Source: Lentzea fradiae (GTDB lineage: Bacteria; Actinomycetota; Actinomycetes; Mycobacteriales; Pseudonocardiaceae). Taken from it: a stretch of 64,000 nt of DNA. A model generated the notes under the pieces. It saw only the letters and a program-made list of their open reading frames with translations, did no database searches and was not told where the DNA came from. Each line of letters begins with the position of its first letter. The stretch's first letter is position 1. The DNA lies in NCBI RefSeq assembly GCF_900100955.1, contig NZ_FNCC01000002.1, positions 1 through 64,000 on the forward strand, in the 5' to 3' direction. The position numbers and the translations under genes are program-made. Positions 8,036 to 15,651 of the stretch are shown piece by piece.

Positions 8036-8491
8036 TCACTCTCCGGCGCTGACGACCAGCGGGAGGGAGACGGTGACCTCGGGGTGGAGGCGCACCGTCA
8101 CCGAGTGCTTGCCGGTGGTCTTGATGTGACCCGGCAGCTCGATGGCGCGCTTGTCCAGCACCGGACCACCGGCGGACTTGACGGCGGCCGCCACGTCCGA
8201 GGTGGTGACCGAGCCGAAGAGCTTCTTCGAGCCGGCGGCCGCCTTCGCGGTCAGGGTCACGCCACCGAGGCCCTCGAGAGCGGCCTTCAGCTCCTTGGCG
8301 TGGTCCAGGTCGCGCACGCGCCGGGTGTCCTGCGCGCGGGTGATGACCTGGATCTGCTTCTGCGCACCGCGGGTCGCGACGATCGCGAGACCGCGCGGGA
8401 GCAGGTAGTTGCGGCCGTAGCCGTCCTTGACCTCGACGATGTCGCCGGGCGCGCCAAGGCCGGAAACGTCAGCGGTGAGGATGAGCTTCAT
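8036..8491 (-). CDS. rplI: 50S ribosomal protein L9
   Basis: A 151-residue L9, the normal length. The N-terminal rRNA-binding domain (M-K-L-I-L-T-A-D-V-x-G-L-G, then [10 protein letters not shown]-x-R-N-Y-L-L-P) is followed by the long connecting helix and the C-terminal domain ending in a beta hairpin. It is the last gene of the rpsF-ssb-rpsR-rplI operon, 18 bp after rpsR. This order is conserved through Actinobacteria. Confidence 0.97.
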   Translation of the reverse strand: MKLILTADVSGLGAPGDIVEVKDGYGRNYLLPRGLAIVATRGAQKQIQVITRAQDTRRVRDLDHAKELKAALEGLGGVTLTAKAAAGSKKLFGSVTTSDVAAAVKSAGGPVLDKRAIELPGHIKTTGKHSVTVRLHPEVTVSLPLVVSAGE

Positions 8492-8509
8492 CGCGAATGT
8501 TCCCTTCTC

Positions 8510-8749
8510 TTAGCGGGCGGTCGAGGTGTAGGGCAGCAGGGCCATCTCACGGGCGTTCTTCACGGCAACAGCGACGTCGCGCTGGTGCTGCGAGCAGTTG
8601 CCCGTGACGCGGCGAGCACGGATCTTGCCGCGGTCGGAGATGAACTTGCGGAGCAGCGTCGTGTCCTTGTAGTCGATCAGGGACGCGCTCTTGTCCTTGC
8701 AGAAGGCGCAGACCTTCTTCTTGGGCTTGCGCACAGGCGGCTTGGCCAT
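8510..8749 (-). CDS. rpsR: 30S ribosomal protein S18 (zinc-ribbon form)
   Basis: A 79-residue S18. It keeps the cysteines C-A-F-C near residue 14 and N-C-S-Q-H-Q-R-D near residue 51, so it is the zinc-binding C+ form; actinobacteria often hold a second, cysteine-free S18 copy elsewhere for zinc limitation. S18 pairs with S6 in the platform of the 30S subunit, and the S6 gene is in the same operon. Its start follows a TTAGAGAC-like leader 57 bp after ssb. Confidence 0.97.
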   Translation of the reverse strand: MAKPPVRKPKKKVCAFCKDKSASLIDYKDTTLLRKFISDRGKIRARRVTGNCSQHQRDVAVAVKNAREMALLPYTSTAR

Positions 8750-8806
8750 GTGTCTCTAACTCCTGGAATACGCAGTGATCAGGTTCTGGATGACCGGTGC
8801 AGCGGT

Positions 8807-9310
8807 CTAGAAGGGGGGCTCGTCGGCGAAGCCACCCGAGCCGGCCGGCGGGGCGGAACCCCACGGGTCGTCCGCGGGCGCGCCGCCGCCACCGCCGCGG
8901 GACTGCTGGCCGCCGCCGCCGAAGCCGCCGCCACCACCGTCTCCACGGCTGACCTTGTTGACCTTCGCGGTCGCGTAGCGCAGCGAGGGGCCGATCTCGT
9001 CGACCTCCAGCTCCACGACGGTGCGCTTCTCGCCTTCCTTCGTCTCGAAGGAACGCTGGCGCAGCCGTCCGGAGACGATCACTCGCGAACCGCGGGTGAG
9101 CGACTCGGCCACGTTCTCGGCGACCTGCCGCCACACGTTGCACCGCAGGAACAGCGCTTCGCCGTCCTTCCACTCGCCGGACTGGCGGTCGAAGGTGCGG
9201 GGCGTGGAGGCCACCGTGAAGGAGGCCACCGCGGCACCGCTCTGGGTGAAGCGGAGTTCCGGGTCGGCGGTCAGGTTCCCGACCACCGTGATCGTCGTCT
9301 CACCAGCCAT
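8807..9310 (-). CDS. ssb: Single-stranded DNA-binding protein
   Basis: A 167-residue SSB. The OB-fold occupies about residues 1-112 ([16 protein letters not shown] at the start, [12 protein letters not shown] in the core). A glycine-rich disordered tail follows and ends in the acidic hydrophobic tip D-E-P-P-F, which in other SSBs recruits replication and repair partners. It lies between rpsF and rpsR, the classical arrangement, and serves replication with the DnaB encoded nearby. Confidence 0.97.
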   Translation of the reverse strand: MAGETTITVVGNLTADPELRFTQSGAAVASFTVASTPRTFDRQSGEWKDGEALFLRCNVWRQVAENVAESLTRGSRVIVSGRLRQRSFETKEGEKRTVVELEVDEIGPSLRYATAKVNKVSRGDGGGGGFGGGGQQSRGGGGGAPADDPWGSAPPAGSGGFADEPPF

Positions 9311-9339
9311 GTCTTGGGAGCTCCCCTACTTGAGGTAGG

Positions 9340-9651
9340 TCAGGCCGACTTGGCGGCTGACTTGGCGGGCTCACGGCGCAGGACCTTCGTCCTGAGCACC
9401 GTCTCCTGCAGACCGAGCTGGCGGTCCAGTTCCTTCACCGCGTCCGGCGTCGAGGTCAGGTCGAGCACCGCGTAGATGCCTTCGGTGTTCTTGTTGATCT
9501 CGAAGCTCAGCCGGCGCTTGCCCCACACTTCGACCTTCTCGACGTTGCCGCCCGACGTCTTGATGACGTTGAGGAACGTGTCGAGGGACGGCGCGATCGT
9601 GCGCTCGTCAAGGCTGGGGTCGAGGATGACCATCACTTCGTAATGACGCAT
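9340..9651 (-). CDS. rpsF: 30S ribosomal protein S6
   Basis: A 103-residue S6. The protein starts [12 protein letters not shown] and contains the K-R-R-L-S-F-E-I-N strand; the C-terminus ends in a lysine/alanine-rich tail. I use the ATG at 9651, where family homology begins. The AGGAGGTGA at 9661-9669 is 12 bases from this ATG and only 3 from the GTG at 9660, so a three-residue longer form is possible. First gene of the operon with ssb, rpsR and rplI. Confidence 0.95.
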   Translation of the reverse strand: MRHYEVMVILDPSLDERTIAPSLDTFLNVIKTSGGNVEKVEVWGKRRLSFEINKNTEGIYAVLDLTSTPDAVKELDRQLGLQETVLRTKVLRREPAKSAAKSA

Positions 9652-9680
9652 GAGGACCACTCACCTCCTGTGGACTCACG

Positions 9681-9699
9681 GCCACGGGCTTTCCGTGGC
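9681..9699 (-). promoter_or_regulatory. rpsF: Hairpin in the rpsF leader
   Basis: A perfect 7-bp stem (GCCACGG/CCGTGGC) with a five-base loop lies just upstream of the rpsF ribosome binding site. Many bacteria have a leader element here that binds the S6:S18 complex and represses the operon. This hairpin is a candidate by position; I could not confirm the conserved CCG bulge of the published motif. Confidence 0.4.
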
Positions 9700-9752
9700 A
9701 GGAGGGTCGTCGCGTCAGCAACTGACAAAGGTTAACAGGGCGAGTCCAACGA

Positions 9753-10700
9753 CTACGCGGGGGTGCGGCGCAGCACCCAGGTCCGCACCAGCGCGCCCGT
9801 CACCAGGGCCAGCATCAGCACCGCCGCCAGCACCGGAACGCCCACGCCGCCGGGCCCGCCGAGCCGGGGCAGCGCCGTCGCGCGGCCAGCCGCCTGCACC
9901 GAGTCGTCCGCGATGCCGGTGCCGGTGGACGCGCGCGGGACCTGCGAGCCGTACCGGACGCCGGGCGAGGGCGAGTACAGGCCGGGCGTGGCGAACGGCA
10001 GCGAGCCGTAGGTGAACAGCGGCACGCGGCCGAAGTTCGCGCCGACCGGGTAGAGCGAGAAGTCGCGGTTGCCGGGCGCGCCCGCGCCGACGCCGCTGAC
10101 GCCGCCGGGGTTCACCCCCGGCTGCTGGGGGTTCGTGCCGGGCTGCTGCGGCTGCGGCTGGGGCTGCTGGGCCGGCGGCTGCTGCACGCCCGGGACGAGC
10201 GCCTCGACGACCCCCTGTGAGGTGTCGGCGACGGCCTTGCTGCCGTCCTGCACCGGGGCCACGACCTGGTTCACGGCGGTCACGGTCACCTTGCAGCCGC
10301 CGCTCAGCGTCGCGCGCACGGTCTGGTCGAGCGTGCCGAGGATCGGCCCGAGCAGCGGGATCTTGGCGACCTCCGCCATCACCGCGTTCGCGATCGTGCC
10401 GCCGGTGATGGTCGTGGTCCCGACCTGCACCGCGCCGATCGGGATGGGCTTGGTTTTGGCGAACGCCTGCTTGAACGGGTCGGCGAGCGGCGGCCCGAGC
10501 AGGGGCACGGCGCGCACCAGGTCCGTCACCGGCTGCGTGACGGCGGCGGGACTGAGCGAGATCGGGGTGCCGGGCGCGCCCTGCACGGACGTCGCACAGC
10601 TGCCGATGACGATCGGTTCCGCGGCCTTGGCCGGGGCAGCTCCCACGCCGGCGGCGGCCAGCGTCAGAAGCGTCACTGCGGTCACGCTCGGCAGTCGCAT
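9753..10700 (-). CDS. Secreted, membrane-anchored protein of unknown function
   Basis: A 315-residue protein with a Sec signal peptide (about 1-27, ending A-K-A-A). The mature N-terminal part (28-170) is small-residue-rich with two Cys. A Pro/Gln/Gly-rich linker follows (about 173-205), then a Tyr/Pro/Ser-rich region, and a single C-terminal membrane helix (about 282-305) before a short Arg-rich tail. The layout fits a cell-surface protein anchored to the membrane through the wall. AGGGG precedes the ATG. It lies upstream of the rpsF operon on the same strand, separated by about 100 bp. No family was recognised. Confidence 0.7.
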   Translation of the reverse strand: MRLPSVTAVTLLTLAAAGVGAAPAKAAEPIVIGSCATSVQGAPGTPISLSPAAVTQPVTDLVRAVPLLGPPLADPFKQAFAKTKPIPIGAVQVGTTTITGGTIANAVMAEVAKIPLLGPILGTLDQTVRATLSGGCKVTVTAVNQVVAPVQDGSKAVADTSQGVVEALVPGVQQPPAQQPQPQPQQPGTNPQQPGVNPGGVSGVGAGAPGNRDFSLYPVGANFGRVPLFTYGSLPFATPGLYSPSPGVRYGSQVPRASTGTGIADDSVQAAGRATALPRLGGPGGVGVPVLAAVLMLALVTGALVRTWVLRRTPA

Positions 10701-10831
10701 GCCAACCCCTTTCCTACTCTCAAGTAACGACCGTAGGTCCTGGTGGTGACGCAGACCATCCCCACTTTTCCCGGTTACTCCTATCGGCGGCGGCTGCGTC
10801 GGCGTTGCGGACGCCGACTACCCTGCGGGTC

Positions 10832-11602
10832 ATGCGCATCGGGGCCCATGTACGCGACGACGACCCGGTCGGCGCCGCGGCCGAACGCGGGGCCGACGTC
10901 GTCCAGTTCTTCCTGTCGGATCCCCAGGGGTGGAAGAAGCCGAAACCCCACCCGCAGACGGAGGCGCTGCTCGCCTCCGGCCTCGACGTGTTCGTGCACG
11001 CCCCGTACATGATCAACGTCGCGTCGCTGAACAACAAGATCCGGATTCCCAGCCGGAAGAACGTCATCCAGCACGCGGAGGCCGCCGCGACCGTGGGCGC
11101 GCGGGGCCTGGTCGTGCACGGCGGCCACGTCACGAAGGGCGAGGACCCGGCCGACGGTTTCGCGAACTGGCGCAAGTTCTTCGAGCGTCAGGTCGCCGAG
11201 GGCGGCTTCGCCGTGCCGGTGCTGATCGAGAACACCGCGGGCGGCGACAACGCGATGGCGCGCTCGTTCGACAACATCAAGCGGCTGTGGGACGCGGTCG
11301 GCGAGTTCGGCGCGGGGTTCTGCCTCGACACCTGCCACGCGTTCGCCGCCGGTGAGGACCTCGTCGGCATCGTCGACAGGGTGAAGGCGATCACCGGCCG
11401 GATCGACCTCGTGCACCTCAACAGCTCGCGCGACGAGTTCGGCTCCTCGCGCGACCGGCACGACAACATCAGCACCGGCACCATCGACGCGGACCAGCTG
11501 GCGGCCGTGGCCGCGAGCGCGGGGTGCCCCGTCGTGGTGGAGACGCCGGACGAGGGCCAGGCCGACGACATCGCCTTCCTGCGCGACCGCGCCGGACGGT
11601 GA
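10832..11602 (+). CDS. nfo: Deoxyribonuclease IV (AP endonuclease)
   Basis: A 256-residue endonuclease IV-family TIM-barrel enzyme for base-excision repair, cutting 5' of abasic sites with a trinuclear zinc centre. Metal-site motifs are visible: H-A-P-Y-M-I-N (near 56), V-V-H-G-G-H (near 92), I-E-N-T-A-G-G (near 130), C-L-D-T-C-H (near 165), H-L-N-S-S-R-D (near 200), S-R-D-R-H-D-N and the final V-V-E-T-P. I chose the ATG at 10832 because the barrel starts there (M-R-I-G-A-H-V). The next gene overlaps its stop by 4 bp. Confidence 0.9.
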   Translation: MRIGAHVRDDDPVGAAAERGADVVQFFLSDPQGWKKPKPHPQTEALLASGLDVFVHAPYMINVASLNNKIRIPSRKNVIQHAEAAATVGARGLVVHGGHVTKGEDPADGFANWRKFFERQVAEGGFAVPVLIENTAGGDNAMARSFDNIKRLWDAVGEFGAGFCLDTCHAFAAGEDLVGIVDRVKAITGRIDLVHLNSSRDEFGSSRDRHDNISTGTIDADQLAAVAASAGCPVVVETPDEGQADDIAFLRDRAGR

Positions 11603-13002
11603 CGACCGTGCACGAGGTGGTGAGCGTGACGCCCGAGCGAGGCGACGCCGGGCGTTTCACGACCCGCTTCGGCAGACCGGCCGCCGTCGTGCTCGTCCTG
11701 CTGTGCGGGTTCACGCTGCTGCTGGGCTTCGTCAACAAGGACCGCTGCACCGGTCCCGCGTTCGACCAGTGGGGCCGCACGCAGCCCGACTACGACGAGC
11801 GCAACAAGCAGGACGTCTGCTACTCCGACATCCAGCACCTCTGGATCGGCCGCGACATCGACCGGCACGTCTTCCCGTACGTCGACGGCGGCATCAACGA
11901 CAAGGGCATCCTCGTCGGCGGCTCGGTCGAGTACCCGGTCCTGTCCGGCCTGCTGATCTGGGCCGGTGCGATCTTCGCGCAGAACGACGCGGAGTACCTG
12001 CTGTACTCGGCGCTGCTGATGGCGCCGTTCGGCCTGCTCACGGGCTGGCTGCTGGGCAAGCTCGCCCGCTGGCGCGCGCTGCTGTGGGCGATCGGGCCAC
12101 CGCTCGTGCTGTACGCCTTCCACAACTGGGACCTGCCGGTCGTGCTGTGCTCGGTGGCCGCGGTCTACGTGGTGCACCGCTGGAACCGGCCGCTGGTCCA
12201 GAGAGCCACGGTCGCGTCCGTGCTGCTGGGGCTCGGGTTCGCGTTCAAGGTCTACCCGGCGGCGTTCGTGCTGCCGCTGATGCTCTTCGTCGCCACCGGC
12301 GGCTGGCGCGGCCAAGAGCTGCCCGCGGGCAAGAAGGCCGACGTGGCCGGCGCGGTGAAGGTCGGGCTCGCCTCGATCGTCACGGTCGTGCTGGTCAACC
12401 TGCCGTTCGCGTTCGCGGGCTACGAGGGCTGGCTCGCGTCGTTCGAGTTCCAGCAGCTCCGCCGGGTCGACATCACCACGAACTCGATCTGGTACTGGGG
12501 CCTGCGGCCGTTCATCGGCGACGACCCGATGCAGTCGCTGGTCGGCGTGCTCTCCCCGGTCATGGTCCTGGTGTCGTTCGCCGTCGCCGCCGGCTACGGC
12601 TGGCTGCGGTTCCGGCGCGAGGGCAGCTACCCGTGGATCGCGGTGTCGGGCGCGATGCTGTGCGGCTTCATGCTGCTGCACAAGGTCCACTCGCCGCAGT
12701 ACACGCTGTGGCTGGTGCCGTTCCTCGTGCTGCTGCGGGTGCGGCTGGTGTGGGCGTTCGCCTACTTCGTCGTCGACCTGGCGATGGGCATCGGGATCTT
12801 CCGCTGGTTCTGGGCGATCGAGTTCGGCCAGCCCGCCGGGATCTACGACAGCTTCTCCGCGCAGGCCGTGATGATCGGCGTCTGGGGCCGTGCGGCCCTG
12901 CTCGTCGCCCTGTTCGTGGTGTTCCTGAAGGCCAGGGACGTCACGGAGGACGACCGCGACGACCTGAAGTTCCTCCGCGGGGCTGTGGCAGCGAAGGGCT
13001 GA
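11599..13002 (+). CDS. GT87-like polyprenol-dependent mannosyltransferase/membrane protein
   Basis: A 467-residue polytopic membrane protein with roughly ten hydrophobic helices. The first extracytoplasmic loop carries C-Y-S-D-I and a V-E-Y-P-V-L motif; family GT87/DUF2029 proteins have such acidic and aromatic loop residues and use polyprenyl-phosphate mannose to build envelope glycans. F-K-V-Y-P and L-H-K-V-H-S-P-Q-Y-T-L-W are further family marks. It is a paralog of the gene at 13940-15589. The GTG at 11599 overlaps the nfo stop (GTGA). The equivalent in M. tuberculosis is Rv0051, next to ponA1; which of the two genes here is the ortholog is not certain. Confidence 0.75.
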   Translation: MTTVHEVVSVTPERGDAGRFTTRFGRPAAVVLVLLCGFTLLLGFVNKDRCTGPAFDQWGRTQPDYDERNKQDVCYSDIQHLWIGRDIDRHVFPYVDGGINDKGILVGGSVEYPVLSGLLIWAGAIFAQNDAEYLLYSALLMAPFGLLTGWLLGKLARWRALLWAIGPPLVLYAFHNWDLPVVLCSVAAVYVVHRWNRPLVQRATVASVLLGLGFAFKVYPAAFVLPLMLFVATGGWRGQELPAGKKADVAGAVKVGLASIVTVVLVNLPFAFAGYEGWLASFEFQQLRRVDITTNSIWYWGLRPFIGDDPMQSLVGVLSPVMVLVSFAVAAGYGWLRFRREGSYPWIAVSGAMLCGFMLLHKVHSPQYTLWLVPFLVLLRVRLVWAFAYFVVDLAMGIGIFRWFWAIEFGQPAGIYDSFSAQAVMIGVWGRAALLVALFVVFLKARDVTEDDRDDLKFLRGAVAAKG

Positions 13003-13020
13003 CCGCCGCAGACTGGACTC

Positions 13021-14028
13021 GTGAAACTGATCTTCGCGCTGGTGTTGGTGCTGGTCTGCGGCGCCTCCGGCGTGCCGGCGCGGTCGGAGGCCGTCCGCTG
13101 GCTGCCCGTGTGGCAGGCCGTGCCGACCCTGCCCGCCGGAGTGCCGGACCACGTCGTGCGCACGACCGTCGACCTCTCCGCCGGTGGCTCCTCGGTCCGG
13201 GTGCGACTGTCGAACCTGATGGGCATCGAGCCGGTGCGCGTCGAGCGGGTCACCGTGCAGGCGGACGGCCAGACGCGCGAGCTGACGTTCAACAGGTCCC
13301 GCGCGGTCACGATCAGGGCGCGCGACGAGGTCTACAGCGACGCCGTCCGGCTGCCCGTCACGAAGACGCTGGAGATCAGCACGCACGTCCCGGGCGGCAC
13401 CCCGTGCCAGGCACGCGCGTGGAACACCATCACCTCGGCCCGCGCGTACATCTGCCTCGTCTCCGCCGTCGAGGTCGCGGGCTTCTCCGCACCGGGTGCC
13501 GCGGTGATGCTCGGCGACTCCATCACCGAGGGCTACGCGGCCGGCACCTGGCCCGCGCTGGTGGACAGTGACCACGCCGTGCTGAACGCGGGCATCAACG
13601 GCAACGGCGTGGTCGGCGGCGACGCGCCGATGGTCACCCGGCTGCACCGCGACGTCCTGTTCAGCCGCGAGGTGCGCGAGGTCGTGATGCTCGGCGGCAT
13701 CAACGACGTCCAGCGGGACGTCACGGCGGCGGACGTCATCGCCGGCATCCGCTCCATCCGGCAGCGGTGCGAGCAGGCGGGAGCGCGGTTCCGGGTCGGC
13801 ACCGTCACGCCGTGGCGGGGCTGGCCGAACTGGAGCGAGGCCAGGGAGCGGCAGCGCCAGGAGCTGAACGCCTGGATCCGCGCCACCTTCCCCGACGCGA
13901 TCGACTTCGACGCGGCCCTGCGCGACCCCGCCGACCTGCTCAGACTGCGTCCGGAGTTCGACTCAGGTGATCATCTGCATCCGAACGCGGACGCATTCGG
14001 TGTGATGGCGCGCCTCGTGCGGGTGTGA
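13021..14028 (+). CDS. Secreted SGNH/GDSL-type hydrolase
   Basis: A 335-residue exported esterase-like protein. A signal peptide covers about residues 1-22. After a beta-rich N-terminal domain comes the SGNH hydrolase fold: block I with catalytic Ser (M-L-G-D-S-I-T-E-G), block II Gly (N-A-G-I-N-G-N), block III (L-G-G-I-N-D-V), and block V with Asp and His (G-D-H-L-H-P-N). Such enzymes deacylate lipids or polysaccharides. It follows the GT87 gene by 18 bp and is probably co-transcribed. Its 3' end overlaps the convergent GT87 gene by 89 bp, an unusually long convergent overlap. Confidence 0.85.
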   Translation: MKLIFALVLVLVCGASGVPARSEAVRWLPVWQAVPTLPAGVPDHVVRTTVDLSAGGSSVRVRLSNLMGIEPVRVERVTVQADGQTRELTFNRSRAVTIRARDEVYSDAVRLPVTKTLEISTHVPGGTPCQARAWNTITSARAYICLVSAVEVAGFSAPGAAVMLGDSITEGYAAGTWPALVDSDHAVLNAGINGNGVVGGDAPMVTRLHRDVLFSREVREVVMLGGINDVQRDVTAADVIAGIRSIRQRCEQAGARFRVGTVTPWRGWPNWSEARERQRQELNAWIRATFPDAIDFDAALRDPADLLRLRPEFDSGDHLHPNADAFGVMARLVRV

Positions 14029-15589
14029 CGAGCCGCCGGTCGGGAGCCCCGGCCAGCACGCCCTCCAGCGGGTCCTCGCCGGACTGGCGCACGAGGTCGC
14101 GTTCCGGCCGGTAGATCTCCCTGACGATGATCACGCACAGGAGGACGACCGCGGCGTCCCGCAGCAGCACCGCGCCGAGGAACCAGTCGATCGGCAGGCC
14201 CTTGTTGTCCGTGCCGAGGTAGAAGTACATCCGCGGCACCCACACGAGCGCGTCGACGGCCATCCACGCCAGCAGCAGCTTCCAGCGCGGCAACGCGAGC
14301 ACCGCGAGCGGCACCAGCCACAGCGAGTACTGCGGGCTCCACACCTTGTTCGTCAGCAGGAACGCCGCCACGACCAGGAACCCGAGCTGCGCGAGCCGCG
14401 GCCGGGTCGGTGCCGACAGGGCCACGTACGCGATGCCCGCGCAGCAGACGAGGAACAGCACCATGCTCACGGTGTTGAGCACCGTCGGCGGCTGCCCGTG
14501 CGTGAGGCCGGGGTCGAAGCCCTGCCAGCCGGTCCACTGCTGGACCACGTTGTAGAGCGTGTCCGGGTCGGCGTTGCGTTCGGTGTTGAGGCGGAAGAAC
14601 TCCCGCCAGCCCGTCCGCGAGGCGGGGTTCAACGCGATCGGCGCGTTGACCAGTGCCCACGCGGCGATGGCCGACCCGGTGGCGACGAGCCCCGCTCTGA
14701 GCCGGTCCGAGCGCCAGCACAACAACAGCAGCGGTCCCAGCAGGAACAGCGGATAGAGCTTCGCCGCACCGCCGAGCCCCAGCAGCACACCGGCGAGCGC
14801 GGGTTTCTTCCGCGCCCAGGCCAGCAGACCGGCTGTGGCGAACGCCGTCGCGATCGTGTCGAAGTTCGTGAACGCGTGGACGATGACGAGCGGTGACACG
14901 GCGACGATGGCCGCGTCCCACATCCTGCGCCGGGCGATCTGCGCCACCGAGAACACCGTCACCAGCCACGCCACGGCCAGCCAGAACGCGGTGACGTTGA
15001 AGAACACGATCACCGTCATCGGCAGGCCGGGGACGAGCGCGACGAGCCCCTGCGCCACCCGCGCGTTGAGCCACATGAACAGGCCGGTGACGACCGGGTA
15101 CTCCATGTACCGGACGTGCTCGGTCGGCTTGCCCTCGTCGTCCTTCCACGACGTGATGTACGGGAAGGACCCGGGCTGGTCGAGCCGTTCCGCGGTGTAG
15201 AGCGGCACCGTGTCGGAGTAGCAGAGCGCGGTGAACTGGCGGCTGCCCCGCCAGTCGAGCTGCACCTGGCCCTTGTCGTCCACGTACTGCTGGATGCACG
15301 GCGACTTCTGCACCCAGCCCGCCAGCAGCGTCAGCACGGCGAGCAGCAGGATCACCCGCGCCGCCGTCCAGAAGTAGTTCCTGCCGACCAGCGCGTGCCT
15401 GCCGAGCGGACCGCCGAAGGGTCTGCTCAGCGACCGGGCGAGCGGCTCGGTCCAGGTGGGTGCGACCCGTTCTTCCGGGGTGAGCGAGGTGGTGTCCTCG
15501 GCGAGTTCGGGGGCCTCGGCTGGACGCTCGGCAGGGCTGCTGGGCACGAGCGGATCGTACGGCCCTGCCCGTTTCGCCGTGGTCAACAT
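13940..15589 (-). CDS. GT87-like membrane glycosyltransferase (second copy)
   Basis: A polytopic membrane protein of about 549 residues, paralogous to 11599-13002: both share A-L-C-Y-S-D-T/C-Y-S-D-I, M-E-Y-P-V-V-T-G-L/V-E-Y-P-V-L-S-G-L, K-L-Y-P and K-V-W/H-S-P-Q-Y-S/T-L-W. An acidic cytoplasmic N-terminus of some 70 residues precedes the first helix. The longest frame starts at 15634, but that falls inside the terminator of the upstream ponA gene; ATG 15589 lies just past it and GTG 15547 is another option. The likely role is mannosyl transfer from a polyprenyl donor for envelope glycans, inferred from the family. Confidence 0.75.
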   Translation of the reverse strand: MLTTAKRAGPYDPLVPSSPAERPAEAPELAEDTTSLTPEERVAPTWTEPLARSLSRPFGGPLGRHALVGRNYFWTAARVILLLAVLTLLAGWVQKSPCIQQYVDDKGQVQLDWRGSRQFTALCYSDTVPLYTAERLDQPGSFPYITSWKDDEGKPTEHVRYMEYPVVTGLFMWLNARVAQGLVALVPGLPMTVIVFFNVTAFWLAVAWLVTVFSVAQIARRRMWDAAIVAVSPLVIVHAFTNFDTIATAFATAGLLAWARKKPALAGVLLGLGGAAKLYPLFLLGPLLLLCWRSDRLRAGLVATGSAIAAWALVNAPIALNPASRTGWREFFRLNTERNADPDTLYNVVQQWTGWQGFDPGLTHGQPPTVLNTVSMVLFLVCCAGIAYVALSAPTRPRLAQLGFLVVAAFLLTNKVWSPQYSLWLVPLAVLALPRWKLLLAWMAVDALVWVPRMYFYLGTDNKGLPIDWFLGAVLLRDAAVVLLCVIIVREIYRPERDLVRQSGEDPLEGVLAGAPDRRLVTPARGAPSHRMRPRSDADDHLSRTPDAV

Positions 15590-15610
15590 CCCTGGACCGG
15601 TCCCGGAAAC

Positions 15611-15646
15611 GACGAAGGCCCGGTGCTCTCGCACCGGGCCTTCGTC
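15611..15646 (-). terminator. Terminator after the PBP1 gene
   Basis: A perfect 16-bp stem (GACGAAGGCCCGGTGC and its complement) with a TCTC loop, 5 bp beyond the stop at 15652 on the minus strand, followed by GTTT. It separates ponA from the GT87 gene downstream. Confidence 0.85.
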
Positions 15647-15651
15647 TCGTT

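Noticed and set aside
11188-13647. Very long minus-strand open frames (819 codons here, and similar ones opposite ponA, phoX, pckG and the dynamin genes)
   Set aside because: They are low-complexity Arg/Ala/Gly/Pro or His/Gln/Asp-rich translations opposite well-supported genes, as expected from high GC at third positions.
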